A DNA stretch of 28,969 bases from Reclinomonas americana ATCC 50394 (taxonomy: Eukaryota > Jakobida > Jakobea > Jakobida): assembly GCA_048213135.1 (NCBI GenBank), contig PS015559.1:78388-107356 (forward strand). The letters are read 5' to 3'. Positions within the stretch are counted from its first letter, which is position 1. Every line of letters starts with the position of its first letter. A program made the position numbers and the translations under genes. The notes beneath the pieces were generated by a model that was not told the DNA's origin, did not search any database, and saw only the letters and a list, made by a program, of their open reading frames with translations. This document shows, piece after piece, positions 9,013 through 18,768 of this stretch.

Positions 9013-12000
9013 TCAACTGTCGAGTGACTGACCCGAGGGCGATCGGTCAAACTGTCCCATTTGCTGGTCGTCTTGCAACTCAAAATCGCCGTCGTTCGAC
9101 TCCACGTCCTCCTCCATGCCTGGTGCAGGGAGAGAAAGGGGTGAAGGTGATGAGGAAAACATGAGAATGGGCACCAATAAACAGTCTCATGACAATGATA
9201 CCTGCGCTGTCGACAGCCACAATGGCGGCCAGCATTGCCGCCGCAAAGTCCTCGTACGACGGCAGCTCAGGCACCTCCAAGTGATGGAAGCACGTCTGCG
9301 CATACAGACGGCCTGCTCGGACGAGAGGAGAGCGCGTGTGTGAGGCCGAGTAGCTGCTTCCTGGAGAAACACGAGGGACGCAACTCGAAGGGAACACGGT
9401 GATCTTCTGTTGGAAGCCACCGTACGGAATGGCAATCAACGAGGTGCACAGACGGAGGAATCGTCGCAGAGCTGTGAGTGACGCTCTCCCCATTGAGTCG
9501 CGCGATCACGACGAAGAGCGACAGCGCCCCACCAATAAAACCGCACACACACACCTGTTGAATCGCAATCACGCAGGAATCTCCGCGCATAGTCCGGGGT
9601 CGGTGATCCTTCGGGGAAGGACGACGAGAAGACCACATTCTGCAGCACCATGTCCGAGTCCAAGTAGTCCTCGCCGCACAGCAACAACATGAGCTCGGTG
9701 CAGTTGAGACCCTTCAGCCACAACGACATGTTGACGCGTGTGAAGCCGCGCTTGATGGCCTCCAGATGCTGTTTCCGGCAGCCAATCAACTTTTCGTAAA
9801 TCTGTGTGGACCAGAGGAGAGTGAGCGAGGTCGTACTTCTTTAACTTCCACAAGAAGCAACTGCAACCGCACCTGTTTCCTCACGTACTCGTACTTATTC
9901 TCCTCGCTCAGCTCCTTCTCTTCACCCGTATCACTGATAAAGTGCAAATACGTCGGCTCCGTGATCGTCTTGTGCAGCACGTACTCGCGCAGGTTGTGTG
10001 CGTATTGCGGATCGTACAACTGCGAGGCGTAGAAAGGTCAGCTACTCTCGAGCACACACACACATATCAATATGCGCGGCAGCCAACCTCCAGATCGGTG
10101 TACGACGGGTCAATGTCGAGCAAGTACTTGAAGAGCGACGGCGCAAATCGCGCGTGCACCGGGCGGTTGTCGATGAGGCACTTGAGCAGCGCCGCGCCAA
10201 CACTCTCGTACGCAAACTCGGCGTCGGTGTTTGGCACCGGCAAATACAACTCGCTGTCTGGGTCGGCACCGTTGATGCCACACGACGCCTCGAACAAGCT
10301 GCAACACAACACAAGATGAGGACACCAAGCTTGGATAAAAAGTGCATTTCACACGCCGACGTACCCCAGCTTCGGATCGAGAACACGCGTGAAGAATTCG
10401 GTAAACATGTCGTCCGACACGGCACCCATGTCCTCGCCGCTCTCGCCACTGTCCTCCAGCAGTTGCGTGTGCAGCGGTGCCAGCATGTCTTCGTCGAGTG
10501 TCATGGCGCTAAAGACCTGCCGCGCGTGGAAAAATAGTAGGGTTGTTAGATATTACACATTAGTGCACAACCGACTCGCACGCGTGTGTGCGTTCGCACC
10601 TCCACCACGTCATTGACAATGTGGGCCCGCGACACGGTGAGCTCGATGGGTGGGATGTCGCGGGACTTTTCGTCGCACACCTCGCGAATCTGTCGAATCT
10701 TGTCGTCGCTGTGTGCCGACACGTGAGTGCACACAGACAGACAGACACACGTGAACACTGAAGCACGGATCCGCACCTGCGAATCAAGAAGCGATCGCGG
10801 TGCAGCATGTGCGCATGCGGGGTGGAAAAGTACGGATGAGCCAGCAACTCAATGGCACTTGGGCGGTGACGCGGATCGATGGCCAGCAGGCGGCGAAGCA
10901 GTGACCTGCGATGTTTGAAAACGTCAGCGAGGCGCGACACCAGCACTCTTGTGCGACACGCCCGACTCACCTCAGTTGCGCAAACATCTCATCCGTCATG
11001 TCGCGGCGAAGGTTCTCTCGCAGTGCATCCTTGTCGGGGATCTCAATCTTGCCAAACAGGCCAGTGGCGGCGCCCGGTGGGTTGCCGAGGGACCCAGAGC
11101 TGGAGCGACGGGAGATCTTCTGCTGTGTTGTGGTGCGTGAGTGCACTGCCACGATAAGAAACTAGGAAACTGCGAGATCCGCACACGTGCCTTGGTCCGC
11201 GGTGGCGTGGTCGGTGTAAAGTAGTTGGTAAACACACTGGAGGCGGCCAGTGGCGTTGCGTAAATGACGCTGTGTGCGTCGGACTTGGGACGTGGTCTGT
11301 TTCGGGCGAGGCAAGGGTCAGTCCCTATCCCATGAACGGAAGCACAGCATCGACGCAACGAATCCTCCAGCGGCCCGAAGTGAGCCTCCAAAATCATCAC
11401 ACCGAGACTCCACATGTCCGACTTGTACGAGGCACGCGACGACGACATGGGCGACGACGATGACGAAGACGACGACGGATTCGACTTGCTCTGTGAGATG
11501 CATGAGGAGAGAGCACGGGAAATGCAATGGAGACAGGCAGAGTGCACGAACCGAAGGTGACAGCGAGCTGCTGGCATCGCTTCGAGATCGCCCGGCCGAC
11601 GAGCGGATGTGCTTGCCCTTCTTCGAGGAGCCCGACAGCGAGCGTGCATACATGGGCAGCAGGACCTCCGGCGCCGCAAATGGACGCGTTCCAATGAATT
11701 CACCTGCGCCGACAGTGAGTTTTCAGGGGCGGGGTTGGGATGCGAAAGCAGCAGGGAGAACGCAACTGGTGCGCGAGTCGCGCAGAATACTCTCGGTGCG
11801 CGCGAATCCAAAGTCGGCAATCTTCGGCGTACCCAGTCGCGTCATGAACACATTTTCTGGCTTCAGATCACTGTCCACTGCCGTCAGCATCCAATCACAT
11901 GACACTCGCGTTCCCCTCACTCTCTTTCACAAACCGATGCACGATGCGCTGACTGTGAATGTATCCGACTCCCTGCACAATCTGACGGAACACACACTCC

Positions 12001-15000
12001 AGCTCCCACGGTGTACGCTCGCCGGAACTCATCCACTCGCGCAGCGTTCCGCCCTGCATTTCCGATTGAGTGGCGGAGCTGGGATGACAAAGAGAGCGAG
12101 AATGTGTGCCACTTCGTCACCTCGTAGTACGGGAACTGAATGTAGGCTTTCTGCCAGTCGCGACCGCCCTTTGGCCGATCCTTGAAGACGGCCTCAATGT
12201 TGACCACAAATGGATGCTTCAGCGACGACAAGACGCAGGCCTGCACGCACCGAGTTACAACTCGGTGTTTCACATGAATGCAGTGAAATCGACACAAACC
12301 TCGTGCTCGAGCAGCGCCTCCTCGGAACGCGAAAACTCCTTCAGCACAGTCAGTCGACCATCGCCCTTGAGCTTGGCCAGGAACTGCGAGCGGCCATTCA
12401 TGTGAGCTCAGCATGACATAAACATCACACGCCAGGAGAACCAACGCACCACAGCGCGTCGCAGTTCACGAATAATGTCGTAATCTTCGGAGATGCGCCG
12501 CCGCACGAGAACTCCTGAGCGCACCAGTCGCTCATCAGCTGCCGCATCGGCCTCCAGTGCTCCACACAGCACCACCGTGTCGGCATGGGAAATGGAGAGG
12601 GCGCGAAGGCGCGTAGAAATGCTGCAAGTGCGCACACGTGTGTGTCAGCAGCACATTTCTATGTGGAAGTGACAACGGGATGCACTGTGTACCTCTCCTG
12701 CTTGCGAGCAATCGCCGCGACCTTGTCGCGCTGCTCATCCACTCGCGCACTCGCCTGTTACATTCGCGAATAAGCAACAAATATGATGCGCGCCACAGTG
12801 GTGGTGACACGAGACAAACCTCGGCCAGCGTGTTGGCCGCGGCACCATTCAACTCCATCTCCTTCAGCTCGTACTCCATGCGATTGGTACGCTTAAGCTC
12901 GTCGATCCACTGCGCCTTGAGACGAGCCTTGTCCTTGATCAATGTCAGAATCTCAGTACGCTCCACGTCCTCACGCTCCAGCGACCACATCATGCTGCGG
13001 TACTGCGCAAACACGTCGCCCAGCGACACCACCTCACGACGATGCTCAAAGTACCTGCGCGGAGGCCGATCAGAAGATGCACGACACGGAGGGACGAGTC
13101 AACGGAGACACAACTTGTACGACACAGAGAGCAACATGTCGAATGCGCTGGCACCCCACTTCTGCAAGGCTGCGTAGCGCTCGCACTGGATGGTGAGTTG
13201 GTTCTTGTATTCGCGCATCGTGTGCTGCACTGCTCGGTGTTGCTCTGTGACATGGATCCCGATGAACAAAGAAGAGTGTGGCTGTGAGGAACAATGGAGA
13301 TCACCACCACACCTTCTTCACACGCCGTCAGCCAGTCTTGGAACACTTTAAGCGTGTGTGTCAGCTCCTCCGCGGTGCCATGCAGCGACGACGGATACTC
13401 CGATGAACTACTTCCGCAACGTCAGTCTGAAAAGCGAAGACGGAAACATCGCCACCATTCGCCCGAGCTCACCTGCTCAGTGTCTCGGCGTGTTGCGACG
13501 AAAGCAGGGAGCACAGCTCGAGAACAGCACCGCATGCAGCTGCCGCTGTGTCCGAATGGGCGACAAGAGCGCCGAGTCGCTCACGGCCAACGCTCCTGTT
13601 TTTGATGCCGACAGTTTCATCAGCTGACACGACTCTTCTTCTGCATGGCGATGCATACACACCTCAGCTCCTGGATTTCCACGGCGCGGTTGTACAGTGG
13701 ATTGTCTTCGCCGATTGGACGCGGAGTCATGGGTGTGGTGGGGACACCAAAAGTCGCTACTATCGCGACGAAACACGGTGAGCACAACTTGAGAGGCGCA
13801 AATGGCACTTAGCGAAACAACTAAACCTTCGTCGCGTTCCTCGAAATCATCATTCAGGGGGGCGGACTCGCCGGGCGAGCCGAGTGGAGTCGGTTGCGAC
13901 GACGGCGACAACAAGAATTCGCGCAGATCGCGCCGCAGATTGTCGCGCAGCTCATACGAGTGCGCAAGGACGTCTTCCGGTCGACCCGCATCACCCTGCT
14001 GTTGCGCATTCAACGCAAACAGACTCTCGATCTCGTGCAACATGGTCTGCGCTCCCCTCGGCGGTCAGTCAGAGCACCTACTTGCTCACAGACACAAATG
14101 TACACACCTTGTGCGACTGCAGGTATGTAAACAATGCGTCGGTGCGACTGCGATGTCGCTGCATCTCTGCCTCCTGCAGCGACAGCTCGCGGCCCAATGC
14201 ATCCAGGCCACCGACCGGCAACTCGTCCTCGGTTTGTGACGGGGCACAGCTCTCGTTGATTTCTGCGAGACTCGGATCAGGTACATGATACGGAACCAGC
14301 ATGCTGCGCATTGTGTACCTTCGTAGCCGAGATTGAGTAGTGTGAGCGAGCACAAGTGACGCACCAAGAGGTGCGACGACGAGGCTCCGGCACGAATGCA
14401 CCCCAAATCCATCCACTCCACCAACTTGGTGCACTCCATTTCTGCGGATGCCGACAAATGAGCACCGTGCAGCACCGCACCTCACAGTCACACAACCATA
14501 CCAGTAAATGACACATGCGCCAGGCACCACGCGGCAAGGGCATGCACGCAGGTCGGGTACGTGGCTACGGCGAGCGGGAGGCACAGCTTGCGCACCAGCT
14601 CCTCGTTCCACCGCAGCGAGAGCGATGCAGATGCGTCCGAGTGGTAGCACAATTGTCGGAACACACTCCAGAAGGGTCCGTACGGAGCCAGACGTTGCTC
14701 GTGGACGTCTGTAGCACAGCACAGGAAAGGAGAAGGGTGATGGGTGGTGAGCATCGGAGCACAGCGGGATAAGACATTAAGTGACGCACTCATGGGGAAC
14801 AAGAACATGACCACTTGGCAGGCCAACAGCTGCGTGTCCTCCATCACCAGGGCGGTGCATTGCGCAATCTTCTCCACCACTTGCAGCGACCGCAGCAGCG
14901 GTACACACTCGGCTGCACAATTCGTCAGCAACTCTCTCCTCTCTCTCTCTCTTCACAAAAGAAAACCACCCACGACGCAACGTTCCAACGCAATGTTGCG

Positions 15001-17193
15001 CAGTGTCTCCAGCATGCGCAGCTGGATCGTGTTCTCGGTGCTGTGCAGCAGACGCAAGAGCAGCGAGAAATTCTCGTCCAAACAAATGGAGGCCCGCAGC
15101 GAAGGCACTGCATGGCGTGAAAAGTGAGCGACGCACACTTACAGGCATGTCAACCCGCGTAAATCGCACGCAACTGCGCTCGGAAATGTTGCACAATGCT
15201 TGCACGGCTTGCCGATCGACCTCCGAGTCCTTGCAGTTGAGCAAGAGCAGGAGAGAGTTGACGGCTTCGCGACCCATGTCCTTCAAGTATGTGTTGCATT
15301 CTGGGTCGAGTGGACGAATTAGCATTAACGGAGCACGTGACAGTTGCATGCGCACACACCGTCAGTGATGCAGCAGAGGGCCGCGGCAGAAGCTCGCTGC
15401 ACACGAATGTCGGTGAAGCGCGCCACGTTCACCAATGCATTCACGGTTCCCGATTGAGCCGTATGTAGTCGACCGGCCGCTGTTACCGGATGACAGTGAC
15501 GAAATGTACTGAGAACAAAGGAGGAGGGGCAGCGACGCAACAAGTGGCCACGAAATTCAGAATGACGCGCATGGCAAACACCTTGGTCTTGCTGTCGTCG
15601 ACGCCCATCAGTCGCGAGAGGGTGGACGATGGCAGGTCTCCCGACACATCTGCAACACGGGTCAGCTGGTGAATGCATAGAAATTCAACCTCGTGGGAGC
15701 GTCACACCTTCCCGGGTCACTTCATACAACGCTCGTGCCAGCTCACGCATGGTGGGCGTGCCGTTGGCAAACTCCACCGCCGCACACAGCGCCGAGAACA
15801 GACCCTTAGCCAGCAGTGTGCGACTGAAACCCGACACCGACAAGTTCGCAATGCACTTGGCCGTCTCGCCGACCACACTGGTGATGCGGTACTCGGGCGC
15901 ATCCGTCATGCACGTCTGCGAGTGCACATCACGATGAGCGGCAACTCAATGTATACACACAACGAGCGAATTAGAAAGAGACCTCCACGTCGCTCCAGTC
16001 ACTCGGCACACGGAAACCCGCACGCTCGCGTTCCCTAAACGCCTCGGCGCGATTCAGGCCACGACTGTCGAGACTCTCATCATCACCTGCACCGTTGCCT
16101 ACGACGCTGGCGGTGGCGGTACTTCCGTGACCAGCGAGCGTCCCTCCCACCGTGCCGGCCACAGACACACCACTGGCCGTCGGTGGGGCGCGACGAATGA
16201 ACGAATCGGGCGACGTGGGCGACGTCGGCAACGGCGGTGGCGACGACGCAGCCGTGTGCGAGCGCATGGACGCCACGGCAGCAGCGGCACCCTCTGAACT
16301 GCGCCACACCTCAGCCATGTGATCTTCGCGACTGCATGATGCGAACATGGTCAGAGAAGCGATCGCTCCATTGTGAGAGTGAGCGGCACGACTGGCGGCA
16401 ACGCACCGACTCGGCGTGCCAGTGTGACGACGCGGCTCCTCACGCATACCAGTGAGCGCGGCCATTTCTGGCGACGCAGCATCCCGCAGTGCGCGCTGTA
16501 TCTTTTGCGGCAACTTTGGCGTGCTCGCCGTCTGCACTCCGTGCGGTGCCGCTGACGACGACGACGACGGCGAGAGGGCCGAGGAGATGGCATTCAGAGA
16601 GTGCGACGGATCCACGAGTACCGCATGCGACTCATCACTGTGCATGGCGTTGCTGAGCAACGACGTCAACGTCTCGCACGTATGCTGCTCCGCGCTGCGC
16701 ATATCGCCCGCGGCCGCCGCAGTCGCCGACACCGACGAGGCCATGAGCGCATCGGCACACGCATCAGTGCAGCACAAGTACGACAAGGTGTGCGCCGCCG
16801 ACAACAGCATCTCCACATCGGTCTCCTCATCGCACACCGCCAGCAGCGCCTCGTGGCCACCGACTTTCAGAATCGTGGCGTGACAGTCGACTGCATGCAC
16901 ACACGATGAGAAAGCGATCGGAGAGGGAGCGGAGTGCGACGAAGTACCGTTCTCCGCCACTCGCGCCAACGCCTGCACACCGGTCTTGCGCATCGCCGTG
17001 TCATCGCCCTCACGAATCATGTTGACCAGTGACTTGGCGGCCGACACGCCCACGGTGCGAAAGTGACCGACCTGACTCGACATGTTGATGAGCGCCGAAA
17101 TCGCCGTGCGTCTCACCTCCACATTCTCGTGCAACGACAGTGCCGCGATCGGATCCACGCCCCCAAACTCCACCAAGTTGAGGCATGCGCCAC
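9013..17193 (-). CDS. Armadillo-repeat / protein kinase / HECT E3 ubiquitin ligase fusion (exons 3-38)
   Basis: One continuous gene. With its two 5' exons at 18031-18330 it encodes about 2,047 residues in 38 exons whose lengths sum to a multiple of three. Exons 3-38, high to low: 16948-17193, 15983-16890, 15708-15915, 15542-15649, 15360-15479, 15175-15300, 14982-15107, 14790-14912, 14502-14708, 14319-14441, 14108-14262, 13827-14046, 13663-13759, 13473-13640, 13313-13407, 13115-13244, 12820-13054, 12693-12754, 12450-12621, 12300-12383, 12121-12240, 11935-12053, 11767-11870, 11552-11703, 11360-11490, 11185-11296, 10971-11122, 10777-10905, 10600-10708, 10365-10516, 10088-10298, 9873-10019, 9555-9801, 9385-9471, 9202-9312, 9013-9119. 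Residues about 1-845: armadillo-like repeats with a Ser/Ala-rich spacer. About 900-1270: helical, coiled-coil-like. About 1275-1655: kinase with VLKEF, HRDLKPENV, DFGFA, AAPEVL, SDMWSLGVM and DPRHRPSAIELLAHPYF. From about 1670: HECT, with VSRAHIVNDVV, EFFTRVLDPKLGLFE, LLCGEDYLDSD, SLIAIPYGGF and the catalytic cysteine in AQTCFHHLEVPELPSY. The HECT domain should transfer ubiquitin; kinase activity is likely but the glycine loop is degenerate. Confidence 0.85.
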
Positions 17194-17216
17194 CTGCATC
17201 ACAGAGTGAGAGACGG

Positions 17217-17236
17217 NNNNNNNNNNNNNNNNNNNN
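17217..17236. other. Assembly gap (20 N), left edge of a probably inverted contig
   Basis: Short run of N next to a long (CT)n array. Both genes that cross it change strand here, which marks it as a likely mis-oriented join. Confidence 0.9.

Positions 17237-17307
<71 letters not shown>
17237..17307. repeat. (CT)n simple repeat
   Basis: About 70 bp of CT dinucleotide at the left edge of the 17237-18442 piece. On the - strand it lies in the FIG4 intron that follows the exon 17408-17684. Such arrays commonly end contigs, which fits the adjoining gap. Confidence 0.95.
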
Positions 17308-17309
<2 letters not shown>

Positions 17310-17407
17310 TCTCAGCCTCCTGCTCAGCTGTGCATTTCTCCTTTGCATTGTCTCTTCTCCCTCCCCTCTCCTCCCTCCCTCCCTCCCCTTCCTCTCCACC
17401 AACGCAC

Positions 17408-17953
17408 CAAGGATGCCATAGGCCTTGGGTCCCCTCTGCAAGCCGCCGACATTGCGGCAGCCATGGTTGACCATCTCCATGAGATCACGCATCTCCTTGC
17501 GAGAGTACTCGCCCGGATCCGCCACAATCTCCAGATCCGTGAGGTTGCCCGCACCCTCTCCCATCGTCGCATCTCCACTACCACCACTACCACTACCACC
17601 AGCAGCCGCAGCTGCAGCACCAACAGCAGCCGCAGACGACGAACCGGAATCGCCAGCAGATTGCGGAAGATCTGTCTCCACAATCTGTGAGCACACAACG
17701 TCGCGCCACTCTGTCATGCACACACACGCATAGACAGAGACCTGACTTGGCCACTACTCGCTCAATCTTGAGCACGCGAAACGTGCGTCGTGCATGTTCC
17801 GTTCCAACCAAGTAGTACCTCTGCACACAACAGACAGACATGATGATGATTGTGCGCACAACTCACACACTGCTGCAACACACACACACTTACTTGCGGT
17901 GTCTCGTACAAGACAAACTTTTGCAGGCAAGAGGTCACTGGTGGCAAACGCAT
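17408..17953 (-). CDS. FIG4: FIG4 N-terminal exons, on the opposite strand to the FIG4 body
   Basis: Start of the SAC-domain phosphoinositide phosphatase FIG4. Exons 17894-17953, 17755-17820 (or 17758-17820) and 17408-17684 on the - strand. The protein begins MRLPPVTSCLQKFVLYET, then RYYLVGTEHARRTFRVLKIE, which is the conserved FIG4 opening. After an Ala/Ser/Gly-rich insert (about 40 residues) it reads LTDLEIVADPGEYSRKEM and PKAYGILG, leaving in phase 1 at 17408. The next expected residues (the family's AFGVVGFVRF block) are missing. The remainder of FIG4 resumes at 18769 on the + strand. I infer that the piece 17237-18442 is reversed in the scaffold, so these exons really precede 18769 on the same strand, with part of the SAC domain hidden in the gap 18443-18768. 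Confidence 0.88.
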
Positions 17954-18030
17954 CGGAGGTGAATGAGTGAGGCGAAAGTGACTGCGAAATTTCCTTCAGT
18001 CACTCATTGCAAACCTTCAACGAGCGCGCT
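17954..18030. promoter_or_regulatory. Putative bidirectional promoter of FIG4 and the armadillo-kinase-HECT gene (77 bp)
   Basis: The FIG4 start codon (- strand, 17951-17953) and the start codon of the armadillo gene (+ strand, 18031) are divergent with 77 bp between. This relation holds in either orientation of the contig. No core promoter motif was recognised. Confidence 0.5.
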
Positions 18031-18330
18031 ATGAGTGCGCCTCACTTGCGGCGCCCGTCCATGCCCGGACTGAGTGCCGAAGACCTGCAGCAAGTGGCCA
18101 CACAAGCGCGACCTCTGTTGCGCACAATGAAAAAAGTCTCTCTCTTGCTTTGTGTGCCGACTCTCACACTGCACACACACACGCACACAGAAAGTTGAGT
18201 CGGAATGTGGAGGCTGCGCGAGTGGAGGCACTGGATGGCCGCGTGCATCCGCTCATCTCACTGGCGCGCTACTCCAATGTGGAGATACTGAAGGAGGTGG
18301 CGCTGGCCCTCGCCGATGTCACCAAACACG
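18031..18330 (+). CDS. Exons 1-2 of the armadillo-kinase-HECT gene, on the opposite strand to exons 3-38
   Basis: Exon 1 (18031-18135) starts MSAPHLRRPSMPGLSAEDL and ends RTMKK. Exon 2 (18195-18330) reads LSRNVEAARVEALDGRVHPL, then LARYSNVEILKEVALALADV, ending TKH plus one base. These are armadillo-type helices. The next armadillo exon, at 17193 on the - strand, begins with the two bases that complete this codon and reads GACLNLVEFGGVDPIAALSL, so the repeat continues without a break. The first ATG (18031) is preceded by no other in-frame ATG nearby. The exon 1-2 splice uses acceptor GAAAG at 18194, because the nearer ACACAG acceptor would shift the frame. Confidence 0.85.
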
Positions 18331-18348
18331 GTGCGTGTCTGCGCCACA

Positions 18349-18368
18349 CACGTGCACACACACACACA

Positions 18369-18415
<47 letters not shown>
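18349..18415. repeat. (CA)n simple repeat
   Basis: Nearly pure CA run in the intron following exon 2 of the armadillo gene, close to the right edge of the 17237-18442 piece and to the 326-N gap. Confidence 0.95.
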
Positions 18416-18416
<1 letters not shown>

Positions 18417-18442
18417 GCGACAGACGAACGAGGCGTCGACTA

Positions 18443-18768
18443 NNNNNNNNNNNNNNNNNNNNNNNNNNNNNNNNNNNNNNNNNNNNNNNNNNNNNNNNNN
18501 NNNNNNNNNNNNNNNNNNNNNNNNNNNNNNNNNNNNNNNNNNNNNNNNNNNNNNNNNNNNNNNNNNNNNNNNNNNNNNNNNNNNNNNNNNNNNNNNNNNN
18601 NNNNNNNNNNNNNNNNNNNNNNNNNNNNNNNNNNNNNNNNNNNNNNNNNNNNNNNNNNNNNNNNNNNNNNNNNNNNNNNNNNNNNNNNNNNNNNNNNNNN
18701 NNNNNNNNNNNNNNNNNNNNNNNNNNNNNNNNNNNNNNNNNNNNNNNNNNNNNNNNNNNNNNNNNNNN
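18443..18768. other. Assembly gap (326 N), right edge of a probably inverted contig
   Basis: Run of N before the FIG4 body. It should contain the missing part of the FIG4 SAC N-terminal half, roughly 100 or more residues judged from the family. Confidence 0.9.

Noticed and set aside
9013-17193. Two or three separate genes (armadillo protein, kinase, HECT ligase)
   Set aside because: No stop or start separates them, splice phases agree across both domain borders, and the first kinase strand shares an exon with the linker.
17199-17723. Minus-strand frame with a long Arg-Glu alternating stretch
   Set aside because: It is translation of the (CT)n array. The FIG4 exon within it ends at 17408 and the repeat is intronic.
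17237-18442. A true biological inversion with trans-splicing of both genes
   Set aside because: Both strand switches coincide with N gaps and simple repeats, so a scaffolding error explains everything with fewer assumptions.
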